Source: Candidatus Bathyarchaeota archaeon
Lineage (GTDB): Archaea; Thermoproteota; Bathyarchaeia; Bathyarchaeales; DTEX01
Assembly: GCA_021158305.1 (NCBI GenBank)
Contig: JAGGUU010000066.1
Location: 1-32,995 of the forward strand
Direction of reading: 5' to 3'
Length of the DNA: 32,995 nt
Shown: positions 1 through 8,554 of the stretch, in pieces
How the letters are laid out: the number at the start of each line of letters is the position of its first letter
How positions within the stretch are numbered: the first letter of the stretch is position 1
The notes under the pieces: generated by a model
Seen by the model: the letters and a program-made list of their open reading frames with translations, nothing else
Told to the model about the DNA's origin: nothing
Database searches by the model: none
Made by a program: the position numbers and the translations under genes

Positions 1-2
1 TA

Positions 3-488
3 ATGTTGAGGAAAAAATATGAACGTGAGGAATATTCAAAAAGAATTAAGGGGCCAATATTATGTTTCTGTAGCTACTACCTAAACCAAGATGAAGGAGA
101 CGTCTTGAATGCTACGAGAGACTTTGATAAGATAGTTAAGAAGATTGAAGATTTTATAAACGAGAAGAAAGAACTCTACGCGATTTTAGAACGATTGCCA
201 GGATTAGATTGTGGAAGATGCCCATACAGGACATGTTTAGGTCTAGCAAAAGCAGTGCAAAAAGGAGAAGCATCGATCGAAAATTGCACGGTGGAGGCTC
301 ATAGAAGAAAACTTAAATCCTCCGTGCTAGTCAATGGCAAGAACGTGCCGATGATCCCTTATATCTCAGAGCTCATAAGAAGGACTGTTCTAGCCATGGT
401 TTCGACGCTTAAAGGAACAGACATAGAGGGAAACGAATACGTTCAGGTGAGAATTTTAAAGTCATTCAAAGATCTTGAAAACAGGTAG
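3..488 (+). CDS. 4Fe-4S domain protein, probably the C-terminal part of a MobB-like P-loop NTPase/Fe-S fusion truncated by the window edge
   Basis: Motif LPGLDCGRCPYRTCLGLAKAVQKGEASIENC (Cys-rich Fe-S domain), followed by VNGKNVPMIPYISELIRRTVLAMVSTLKG. ORF starts 2 nt from the window edge, so the true N-terminus may lie outside. Confidence 0.55.
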   Translation: MLRKKYEREEYSKRIKGPILCFCSYYLNQDEGDVLNATRDFDKIVKKIEDFINEKKELYAILERLPGLDCGRCPYRTCLGLAKAVQKGEASIENCTVEAHRRKLKSSVLVNGKNVPMIPYISELIRRTVLAMVSTLKGTDIEGNEYVQVRILKSFKDLENR

Positions 489-560
489 AGACGCACATGG
501 GTCGCTTATATGATCATTTTTGATAGATGTTCATGAGGAGACATCTATTACTGGTTTCCC

Positions 561-1418
561 TTAGATTAGGAAGTACGTTCCCACAGTTACAATTATTGCT
601 GATAGAAGAAGACGAGGAGTAACCTTTTCTTTTAAAAAGACAGCAGACATGATTGAAGCCCATACTGGCGAGGAGGAGCTTAATGGAGTAGCTCTTGAAG
701 CTCCTATAAGCTTTAGGCTTAAGAGGAACATTATTCCCGCGATCACCATTCCCGTAGCCCCCGAAGCTGAAAGAAGCACTAGATCCTTTTTGGTGATATT
801 CCATCTTCTCATAGGTTTTGAGATTAAAAGAAGAAAGAGAAAAAGAATTGCATAACGTACCATATTGGCTAAGTATACGCTTATATTCTTCACTCCTATG
901 GCGACGAGAATGGTGCCTATAGCCCAACATAAAGATGACAGCAGGGCTAGCATGATTCCTTCAAGGCTGATGATTCCACGGTCAGCGTCGTTATTATTGT
1001 CTATGGATATAACGATTACCGCTAACACTATGAGAACCGTCCCTACAAGATACTTGATGATAAAAGGTTCGTTAAGAAGAACAACTGCCAGAATCATTGT
1101 GAAGAACGGCGAAGTATAGACGATGGTGTAAGCTCTTGATACTCCTATGATGGTTATGCTCTTGAAGAGAAGAGTATCTCCGACTCCAAAGCCTATTATA
1201 GCCGCGAGCATTACTAAAATTAAAGCGTTAAGATCTATGTTAGAGAAGCTGTTTAAATCTCCGGCGACCATGGCTACGGGAATGGATAATACAGCTGAGA
1301 ACAAAGTTCTTATAACATTTGACCTTATAGGATCGATCTTCTTAAGAGCCTCGGCTGAGAGCACCGTTGAAATAGCCCATAGAATAGCCGTTAAGATAGC
1401 AAGTGCTTCGCCGAGCAT
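561..1418 (-). CDS. EamA/DMT-superfamily membrane transporter
   Basis: 285 aa, about 10 hydrophobic segments in two EamA-like halves (LAILTAILWAISTVLSAEALKKI ... LALLSSLCWAIGTILVAIGVK). Confidence 0.8.
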   Translation of the reverse strand: MLGEALAILTAILWAISTVLSAEALKKIDPIRSNVIRTLFSAVLSIPVAMVAGDLNSFSNIDLNALILVMLAAIIGFGVGDTLLFKSITIIGVSRAYTIVYTSPFFTMILAVVLLNEPFIIKYLVGTVLIVLAVIVISIDNNNDADRGIISLEGIMLALLSSLCWAIGTILVAIGVKNISVYLANMVRYAILFLFLLLISKPMRRWNITKKDLVLLSASGATGMVIAGIMFLLSLKLIGASRATPLSSSSPVWASIMSAVFLKEKVTPRLLLSAIIVTVGTYFLI

Positions 1419-1578
1419 TATCGCATCATCTCAGGTCATTTAACGGAACTGTTACGGGGACATCGCGCTGCATCCTAATAAGTTTTTGCGGCGAGGCTTC
1501 TAGGAGAAGCTCATCAAAGAAAACCGTATTATGTATCGGCACGATACCTTTTGTTAGTTACTTTCAGAGGAGATACAT

Positions 1579-2559
1579 ATGTACAGAGTTGCTTTCGAGT
1601 TAAAGCGTCAGAAACTGATACTTGGCCATCTTCCATTTCTTGGTATAAGCTATCAAAGCAGAGAGAAAGATGAGAGATATAGAGAAAAATTTCGGAACAA
1701 GCTCGAGATGAAGAGAGTTATGAAGGTTGCATTAGATTATAACGTCAGATTCTTCTCAGCGTCTTCTCATAGCTTCAGCGATCTCGCTCCATTACATCTT
1801 GAGGCTATAAAGGAAATTGAGGAAGAAGAGGAGACAGATATCACACTAATAGTCTGTATCAGTATACCGCTCAGGATCGGCGGAACAAAGATTAATGATT
1901 ATAGAAGATGGAGCACTCAGATTGTTTATGAGACAAAGAAGACTGGAAGAAATATCCTATATAAGGCGCTTAACGACCCCATTCTAAACTGTCGTCCAAG
2001 ATGGAAAGAGAATATTCGATATGCAAGACCCTATAGTGTCACGCAGATAAAGGGAAGATTGAATGTAGAATGGAGGAGATGGGAGAATAGCATTGACATG
2101 CTGTCAGAATGGAGAATAGGATGGATTGAACCTGGATCAGAGGTTGATTTTATATCTTTAGCACGAACTGATCTAGTCGGCGAAATCATAGATAGAACCA
2201 GAGAAGCTGGGTATCGATGTCTACTTGGGTCGCATCATCTTGGAGCTACGGCTCCGATATTGCAAGACGCGGGCATAGAGGGGTTTGATGGCTACGTGAC
2301 GCCGATTAATAAGATGGGAGTTATGATGTTTCCATCTAGGGAGATTGTTGAACGAATAGTCGTGGAAACTAGGAGAGGAGGAAAGATGATAATAGCTACG
2401 AAGTCGCTTGCTGGGGGAAGGATAAAACCGGAAGAAGCATTCTCCTACGTCTTTCAAAGCGTGGGAGTTGACGCTTGTATGGTGGGAGTTGCCTCAACAA
2501 AAGAGGCAAAGGAGGACTTCGAAACCGCTAAAAAAGTCTTATCGAAGAAGAAACATTAA
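1579..2559 (+). CDS. uncharacterised TIM-barrel-like protein
   Basis: 326 aa ORF with SD-like GAGGAG before ATG. Alternating beta/alpha pattern in the second half (GYRCLLGSHHLGATAPILQDAGIEGFDGYVTPINKMGVMMFP ... ACMVGVASTKEAKEDFETAKKVL). Family not recognised. Confidence 0.6.
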   Translation: MYRVAFELKRQKLILGHLPFLGISYQSREKDERYREKFRNKLEMKRVMKVALDYNVRFFSASSHSFSDLAPLHLEAIKEIEEEEETDITLIVCISIPLRIGGTKINDYRRWSTQIVYETKKTGRNILYKALNDPILNCRPRWKENIRYARPYSVTQIKGRLNVEWRRWENSIDMLSEWRIGWIEPGSEVDFISLARTDLVGEIIDRTREAGYRCLLGSHHLGATAPILQDAGIEGFDGYVTPINKMGVMMFPSREIVERIVVETRRGGKMIIATKSLAGGRIKPEEAFSYVFQSVGVDACMVGVASTKEAKEDFETAKKVLSKKKH

Positions 2560-2612
2560 AAGGAATAAAAACAGACCGATAAGAGCCAGAAAAAGAGAAT
2601 TCATGAAGAGTT

Positions 2613-4268
2613 TTAATCAAACTCTGACTCGCTCTCTTCCTTTTCGCCCTCTGGACCCTTACCTTTCTCTTCCTCAGGCTTCGAAGCAGCTATAACATCG
2701 TCGATCCTCAGTATCATCGCGGCTGCTTCGGAAGCTGACTTTATTGCCTGCTCCTTTACGCTTAGAGGCTCAATGACTCCTTTGTCCCATAGATTGGCGA
2801 CTTTACCTTCGAAGACGTCAACTCCAGCCCATGTCTCACCCTTCTCGTGGGCGGCTCTGAGCTCAACCATTATGTCGATCTGCTCGAGACCAGCGTTTTC
2901 GGCTAGAGTTTTAGGAATAGTCTCTATGGCCTCAGCGAATGCCTCGATAGCGAGCTGCTCTCTTCCGCCTACTTGAACGGCGTACTTGCGGAGCTCCTTA
3001 GCAACCTCAGCCTCCACAGCTCCGCCTCCAGCGACAACCTTATTCTTCTCAAACACGTCAGCTACGACGCAGAGAGCATCATGCACCGCTCTTTCAGCCT
3101 CGTCAACCATTCTCTCGAGGCCAGCACGTATTAGAATTGAAACCGACTTCGGATCTTTGCATCCTTCTATGAAGACCATTTTGTCGTCGCCTATCTTTCT
3201 CTCCTCAACGAGCTCGGCGTATCCGAGGTCTTCAGGCTTCAAATCATCCAGATTCGTGACTATTCTTCCGCCAGTTGCACGTGAAAGCTTCTCCATATCA
3301 GACTCTTTAGCTCTACGAACCGCGAGTATTCCTTTCTTCGCAAGGAAGTGCTGAGCCATATCATCAATGCCCTTCTGGCAGATGAGAACGTTCGCGCCAG
3401 CCTTCGCAACCTTCTCAACCATCTCTCTGAGCATAGATGTCTCTTGATCAAGGAAAGCTTTCATCTGTGAGGGGTCACGTATCCTTATCTCTGCACTGAA
3501 CTCTGTCTTCTCAACCTCCAATGGGCAGTTTAAAAGCGCTATTTTAGCATTCTCAACGCGCTTAGGCATGCCTGAATGAACAACTTCCTTGTCGAGTATT
3601 ATGCCTCTGACAAGCTCGGTGTCGTGGAGGCTCTTTCCTTCCTTCTTAATTATCTGCACATTATCTACATCGGCAACCCAGCGGTCTCCACGTTTCTCAG
3701 CTATCTGCTTTATGGCCTCGATAGCTATCTCCGCCAAATGTTCTCTAGCTGTTCCTACAGCTTTGCTGCCCATAGCTGTTATTGCAACTCTCTTAAGCAT
3801 CTCTTTATCGTCGAGATCAACTGGCACGCTGATCTTCTCTAGAACTTCCATTGCCTTTTTAGTCGCTTTTCGATACCCACTGACTATTATCGTTGGATGT
3901 ATATTTTGATCAAGTAGCTCCTCAGCCTTTTTGAGCAGCTCACCTGCCAAAACAACTGACGTTGTTGTTCCGTCTCCAACCTCGTCGTCCTGGGTCTTGG
4001 CGACCTCAACCATCATCTTAGCCGCCGGATGCTCAACCTCGATCTCGTCAAGTATTGCAGCTCCATCATTAGTAATCGTAATGTCCCCTAGACTATCGAC
4101 AAGCATCTTATCCATGCCGCGCGGGCCAAGCGTCGACCTTATTGCTTCAGCTATGACCCTCGCGGCCATAATGTTATTACGCTGGGCTTCTCTTCCTCTA
4201 CTTCTGGAGGTTCCTTCTTTGAGAATGAGTACAGGCTGACCCGACTGAGTCTGTGCCAAGTACGCCAT
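2613..4268 (-). CDS. thermosome (group II chaperonin) subunit
   Basis: 551 aa. [85 protein letters not shown] and [16 protein letters not shown] are diagnostic of thermosome/CCT. Confidence 0.98.
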   Translation of the reverse strand: MAYLAQTQSGQPVLILKEGTSRSRGREAQRNNIMAARVIAEAIRSTLGPRGMDKMLVDSLGDITITNDGAAILDEIEVEHPAAKMMVEVAKTQDDEVGDGTTTSVVLAGELLKKAEELLDQNIHPTIIVSGYRKATKKAMEVLEKISVPVDLDDKEMLKRVAITAMGSKAVGTAREHLAEIAIEAIKQIAEKRGDRWVADVDNVQIIKKEGKSLHDTELVRGIILDKEVVHSGMPKRVENAKIALLNCPLEVEKTEFSAEIRIRDPSQMKAFLDQETSMLREMVEKVAKAGANVLICQKGIDDMAQHFLAKKGILAVRRAKESDMEKLSRATGGRIVTNLDDLKPEDLGYAELVEERKIGDDKMVFIEGCKDPKSVSILIRAGLERMVDEAERAVHDALCVVADVFEKNKVVAGGGAVEAEVAKELRKYAVQVGGREQLAIEAFAEAIETIPKTLAENAGLEQIDIMVELRAAHEKGETWAGVDVFEGKVANLWDKGVIEPLSVKEQAIKSASEAAAMILRIDDVIAASKPEEEKGKGPEGEKEESESEFD

Positions 4269-4283
4269 ATTTCATCAACCTCT

Positions 4284-4303
4284 TTGAAGATGATCGTCTT
4301 CAA
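4284..4303. promoter_or_regulatory. 20-bp near-perfect dyad TTGAAGA-TGATCG-TCTTCAA (candidate operator)
   Basis: Half-sites 4284-4290 and 4297-4303 are exact reverse complements with a GATC core. It lies 15 bp upstream of the thermosome ATG and about 25 bp downstream of a TATA box on the minus strand. Confidence 0.55.
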
Positions 4304-4313
4304 TAAATAAACT

Positions 4314-4326
4314 AAAAATATATAAG
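4314..4326 (-). promoter_or_regulatory. TATA box of the thermosome gene
   Basis: Minus strand reads CTTATATATTTTT, a canonical archaeal TATA, about 50 bp upstream of the thermosome ATG. Confidence 0.65.
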
Positions 4327-4348
4327 TTTTACTAGAAAAATAAATTGT

Positions 4349-4371
4349 GAACTTGTCGACTAAACATGTTC
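4349..4371. promoter_or_regulatory. imperfect dyad GAACTTG-N9-CATGTTC upstream of the winged-helix gene
   Basis: Half-sites 4349-4355 and 4365-4371 match at 6 of 7 positions in inverted orientation; 12 bp upstream of the ATG at 4383. Confidence 0.4.
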
Positions 4372-4382
4372 GGGGATGATCT

Positions 4383-4841
4383 ATGACGGCTCTGTTTGAA
4401 GGAACATTAGCTGAATACAGAATATTTGATATAAGAATATTGCCTACAATAGACTATGAAAGCGATCTCGAATGGATATGCAAGAGCTTCGGCTTTCTAG
4501 AGCCGAGAGACAAAAAGAAGACAGCCTATCGAATCTTCAAGGAGATAGTTGAAGCTGCTCGGGATAATAGGGGACTAACAAGCGACGAACTTGCTCAGAA
4601 GCTCAACCTAACAAGAGGCACCATAATTCACCACTTAAATAAAATGATAAAGAGCGGCTTAGTGATCCACCAAGAAGGACGATATAAACTAAGAGGGAGA
4701 AGTCTAACGAATACTGTTGAGGAAATAGAGCGAGATATTCACCGTGTGTTCGAGAATATTCATAAAGTGGCAAAGACTATCGATGATACATTAGGTTTAT
4801 TCTTTAGGCAAGAGGTTCCTCCTCGCAAAAGGAGCATTTAG
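4383..4841 (+). CDS. winged helix-turn-helix transcriptional regulator
   Basis: 152 aa with LTSDELAQKLNLTRGTIIHHLNKMIKSGLVIHQEGRYKLR (wHTH plus wing) and a C-terminal helical region. Divergent from the thermosome gene. Confidence 0.85.
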   Translation: MTALFEGTLAEYRIFDIRILPTIDYESDLEWICKSFGFLEPRDKKKTAYRIFKEIVEAARDNRGLTSDELAQKLNLTRGTIIHHLNKMIKSGLVIHQEGRYKLRGRSLTNTVEEIERDIHRVFENIHKVAKTIDDTLGLFFRQEVPPRKRSI

Positions 4842-5030
4842 CCCACTAAAGATTATAGGGAGAAAGAAAAGCCACCGAATAACAACGATAAATTGCTTCT
4901 CCACCTACTGGAGTACCTTGGATCCTTTTCTCCTGACAAGTACAAGCGCCGTCTCTGTCTATCTTCATCTCTCGTCTCAATAATCCTTAAGTAGTATATA
5001 TGAATCATTCTGAAGAGGAATGGTAGCAAT

Positions 5031-5066
5031 ATGACATTAAGACTTATAGAAGGATCTCTGACATGA
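5031..5066 (+). other. short upstream ORF (MTLRLIEGSLT) whose TGA overlaps the PAC2 start codon
   Basis: ATG 5031, TGA 5064-5066; the overlap with ATG 5063-5065 is an ATGA junction. A TATA-like GTATATATG lies at about 4993-5001. Confidence 0.35.
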
Positions 5067-5809
5067 CCTGCAAGATTAAGATCTACGAGAATCCAAACCT
5101 TAAAGACCCAATACTCCTAGAAGGGCTTCCAGGAATAGGTCTTGTAGCCAACATAGCAGTTGCTTTTCTGATAAAAAAGCTAGGAGCAAGAATCCTCTGC
5201 GAGTTTAAGTCAACATTTTTTCCGAATATCTCAGTCGTAGAAGAAACAGGAATTCTGAAATCGCCCTTTTGCCGTTTATACTATTATCAAGGAAGAAGAC
5301 GTGAAGAACGTGATCTTCTTCTCTTATACGGCAATACTCAAGCAGTAACGCGACAGGGACAATATGAGCTCTGCGACACGGTTCTGAAGATATCTAAAAG
5401 ATTCGGATGCGGATATGTCATAACCTTAGGGGGATATAGGCCAGGGAGAAGAGTTGAGAGACCGAATCTTTACTATGCATCTTCAGATGAAGAAACTGCG
5501 AAGACGGCGGAGTCTCTAGGCGCGAAGATTCTCGGTGGCCAAATATATGGTGCAGCTGGACTTCTCATAGCTTTAGCAAAATTACATGGAATGCGGGGAT
5601 TCTGTCTACTAGCGGAAACCTCCGGCGACCATCTGGATGCATTAGCTGCCCGAGAAGTGCTGAGAGCCATCCTTAAGATTCTGGGTTTGAAAATTAATGT
5701 TGAGGAACTAAGAGATCCTGAAAAATTAGCGGATTTTCTCTCTCCTTTCGACTTTGGAGTTTTGGCAAAAAAAGAAGTTCTCAAGCCTCGACCGGCTTGG
5801 TTCATTTAG
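5063..5809 (+). CDS. PAC2-family (proteasome assembly chaperone-like) protein
   Basis: 248 aa; LLEGLPGIGLVANIAVAFLIKKLGARI, GGYRPGRR, GAAGLLIALAKLHGMRGFCLLAETSGDHLDALAAREVL. Confidence 0.85.
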   Translation: MTCKIKIYENPNLKDPILLEGLPGIGLVANIAVAFLIKKLGARILCEFKSTFFPNISVVEETGILKSPFCRLYYYQGRRREERDLLLLYGNTQAVTRQGQYELCDTVLKISKRFGCGYVITLGGYRPGRRVERPNLYYASSDEETAKTAESLGAKILGGQIYGAAGLLIALAKLHGMRGFCLLAETSGDHLDALAAREVLRAILKILGLKINVEELRDPEKLADFLSPFDFGVLAKKEVLKPRPAWFI

Positions 5810-5968
5810 CATATGCGACTTTTCTATTTTCTTTCTTGTTTTATATGCAGATTGTGATTCTTGATGGAATCGACGGGATAAATCAAATAGGCATATTAAC
5901 GATCAGCACTCGGAGTTTTTTGAGGATAGTGTTAGTTAGCGCTGAGAGCTGCGTTTTAGCCGCTGTGT

Positions 5969-5992
5969 AAAAGGATAAAAATGTGGCCTTTT
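5969..5992 (+). terminator. candidate hairpin plus T-run in the convergent PAC2/Lsm gap
   Basis: AAAAGG (5969-5974) pairs with CCTTTT (5987-5992), followed by T. Confidence 0.25.
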
Positions 5993-6174
5993 TCGGATAT
6001 TCTTCTCAATCCGCCTGCAAGAGCTTCTTTATAGATGTGGCGAGATAGTTGATGAAATATTTAGAGCCGAAGATAAATATCTGCCTCGATTTCAAGTAAA
6101 GAAACATGAGATGGTCAATGTCAATAATTAGCAAAAAAGAAAGGGGAAATATGATTTGACGAAAAATGCAGAGA

Positions 6175-6600
6175 TTACTTTTTTTGCATTTCCTGCAGAA
6201 ACTGCATGTATACTCTTTGAACCCTCTCTGCAGCTGGACCTGAACCCTCAACTACTCCTTTTTCCGTAACTTTCACCCTGTCCATAACCCATATGAAACC
6301 TTCTTTTTCATATAACTTAACCATTCTTGGAAATACTCTCTCGAGCCTCTCAGCCAAGCCCCTAAGATCAAAGGCTTTCTGAGTAGATAAAATTCGTGCA
6401 ACAGTGTTACCGCTAATAATAACCCTAGAGAAGAAGTGCGATTCGGAATCTTTAGCATCTGAGATTATCAGATTAAGGTTTTCCGGATCTAGACCAACCA
6501 GTGTACCCGTATATTTTTTATTGTCTGTGGTAACCACTGTTACCATCGTATCTATGAGCGCGGATACTTCACTATTAAATCTTCTCTGAGCCATTGACAT
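6175..6600 (-). CDS. Lsm/Sm-like archaeal protein with C-terminal extension (SmAP3-type)
   Basis: 141 aa. Sm1/Sm2-like region (SALIDTMVTVVTTDNKKYTGTLVGLDPENLNLIISDAKDS ... FFSRVIISGNTVARI) followed by a domain of about 60 aa. Confidence 0.85.
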   Translation of the reverse strand: MSMAQRRFNSEVSALIDTMVTVVTTDNKKYTGTLVGLDPENLNLIISDAKDSESHFFSRVIISGNTVARILSTQKAFDLRGLAERLERVFPRMVKLYEKEGFIWVMDRVKVTEKGVVEGSGPAAERVQRVYMQFLQEMQKK

Positions 6601-6639
6601 ATAGACCAGCCTCGTTCTATCTTGTATATAAGAGGCTTA

Positions 6640-7956
6640 TTATCTTTCCTCATCTTCTATGCGAAAACTAGCTTGCTGAATCTTTTGCTTGAGAATTATG
6701 AACGTGTTTGGCGGCACATCTCTATAGACGACAATGTTAGGTCCGATCCAGCTGTTATAGCCAACTTTTACACCAGGCATAAAGAGCACGCCTACACCAG
6801 TCTTCACACGGTCACCTACTACTATGCCCATCTTTTCCAGATTTGTGTCAACCATTTTATCTTTAATTCTCATTTTGACAGTCTCCTCATCGAGGCGTCG
6901 ATTGGCTACAATCGTTCCAGCTCCAAAATCACAACCCTCACCTACAATGCTATCACTAATATAGGATCCGTGGCCCACGTTAACTCCGTCCATTAAGATA
7001 CTGTTTTTCACCTCAACTCCGCTATCAATATTAACCCTTCTTCCAATGCTTGAGTAGGGTTTAATGCAGCTATTCGGCCCTATGCTGGATTCTTCGCCTA
7101 CATAAACTGGCCCCTTAATGTAGGTTCCAGAGCGGATTATTGCTCCTTTTCCAATATAAACAGTTCCTTCGACATGTGCTCCATCCTCGATTGTCCCCGC
7201 GATGCTAGATTCGAGCTTATTTAAGACGCGTATATTTGCTTCCAGTAGATCCCAAGGTCTTCCAACATCGAGCCATTCTTCAGACAGGATCCGCGTAGCG
7301 ATTACTCTTTCACCGCTCTTTATGAGCATCTTAATAGAGTCGGTTATTTCCTGTTCTCCCCTTTGGGAGATACCAGTCTGCTTTATGGCCTTGAATATTT
7401 CGGGTGAAAAGACATAAACGCCCGCGTTTATCTGTCTGCTACGCACGGTTCTGCGATTCGGTTTTTCAATGATTCCAACCACGTTATTTCCGTCGAGCTC
7501 GATAACTCCGTATCGCTCGGGATTATTTACCTCAACCGTCGTTAGAGTAGCTGCAGGATCCTCTTTCGAATGCATGTTTAGAGCCGATTTGACAACCTTG
7601 GAACTTACAAGCAAATCGCCGTAAGTTGCTAAGAAGTCTCCATCAACATGATCCTCGGCTAGTCTAAAAGCATCCGCCGTTCCCATCATCTTTTTCTGAT
7701 GAAGGTACTCAATCTTCATCCCCAGTCTCGAACCATCTTCAAAGTACTTTTTGATGTGGTCAGATTTGTAACCGACAACGAGCAATACTTCCTTTATACC
7801 GCAGTCCTTCAGAGCTTTGAGGTGATGCTCAAGTAGCGGTTTTCCGCCCACTGGAATCATATGTTTTGGACGGGTAAATGTAAGAGGACGTAGTCTTTGT
7901 CCTTGACCAGCAGCTAAAACTACCGCCTTCAAAGCTTTCACAGTATTTAGAATCAT
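6640..7956 (-). CDS. bifunctional sugar-1-phosphate nucleotidylyltransferase/acetyltransferase (GlmU-like, ST0452-type)
   Basis: 438 aa. N-terminal VVLAAGQGQRLRPLTFTRPKHMIPVGGKPLLEHHLKAL; C-terminal hexapeptide repeats (GTVYIGKGAIIRSGTYIKGPVYVGEESSIGPNS). Confidence 0.9.
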   Translation of the reverse strand: MILNTVKALKAVVLAAGQGQRLRPLTFTRPKHMIPVGGKPLLEHHLKALKDCGIKEVLLVVGYKSDHIKKYFEDGSRLGMKIEYLHQKKMMGTADAFRLAEDHVDGDFLATYGDLLVSSKVVKSALNMHSKEDPAATLTTVEVNNPERYGVIELDGNNVVGIIEKPNRRTVRSRQINAGVYVFSPEIFKAIKQTGISQRGEQEITDSIKMLIKSGERVIATRILSEEWLDVGRPWDLLEANIRVLNKLESSIAGTIEDGAHVEGTVYIGKGAIIRSGTYIKGPVYVGEESSIGPNSCIKPYSSIGRRVNIDSGVEVKNSILMDGVNVGHGSYISDSIVGEGCDFGAGTIVANRRLDEETVKMRIKDKMVDTNLEKMGIVVGDRVKTGVGVLFMPGVKVGYNSWIGPNIVVYRDVPPNTFIILKQKIQQASFRIEDEER

Positions 7957-8072
7957 TGTAAAGAATTAATAAAGCCTTATTGTTTCCGTCCTGCTTGGAA
8001 CTTCAAATAACCTTTTAAAATGGAGACTAATAACAATAAGTGATGGATTCTAGCTCGGAGCGATAATCGTCC

Positions 8073-8417
8073 ATGAAGATAGATAAGAAGCAATTCGAAA
8101 AGATGTTTCCGAACTTAGCTAAAGAGATATTTAGTGGAGAAAATCGGGTGACAATCACGTCTATTAGGTCAGATATTGATATGGGAGAGAAAGCAGCTTC
8201 TATGAGCTTTCGAGGATATAATCCAGACGTTATAGATTTTCTAAGAAGATGCGATAATGAGGAACAAGCATACGAGATAATAGACTATCTTGAAAGAAGG
8301 AAGGAGATAAGCGAGAAGTATGCTTCCCAGCTGAGGAAGCAGCTAAGGGAAAGGGGAGTGAGAAGCTTTGGATCTAAGAAAGAAGACGGGTACTACCTCA
8401 AACAGGCGGGATTCTAG
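8073..8417 (+). CDS. DUF2095-like small archaeal protein
   Basis: 114 aa; KMFPNLAKEI ... DVIDFLRRCDNEEQAYEIIDYLERRKEISEKYA. Resembles the archaeal DUF2095 family from memory. Confidence 0.6.
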   Translation: MKIDKKQFEKMFPNLAKEIFSGENRVTITSIRSDIDMGEKAASMSFRGYNPDVIDFLRRCDNEEQAYEIIDYLERRKEISEKYASQLRKQLRERGVRSFGSKKEDGYYLKQAGF

Positions 8418-8554
8418 CGCAGTGATCCGTGAGACTTGCATCCGGTAGCATTTCTGAGGTCTTTGAGAGAATTTAGGAAACATACTTTTAAAAGATAAAA
8501 TAATATAAAACATATTCTTCCAAGTGTTTGAATGCCGTTCAGGGATGACGAAAC

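Noticed and set aside
514-1443. ORFs 514-930 (-), 649-855 (+), 865-1119 (+), 1147-1443 (+)
   Set aside because: Overlap the DMT transporter in other frames; no recognisable domains.
2773-4239. Several plus-strand ORFs (2773-2976, 2986-3354, 3576-3842, 3589-3909, 3931-4239) and minus 3260-3451
   Set aside because: All lie inside the thermosome gene; Ser/Thr/Ala-rich low-information translations typical of shadow frames.
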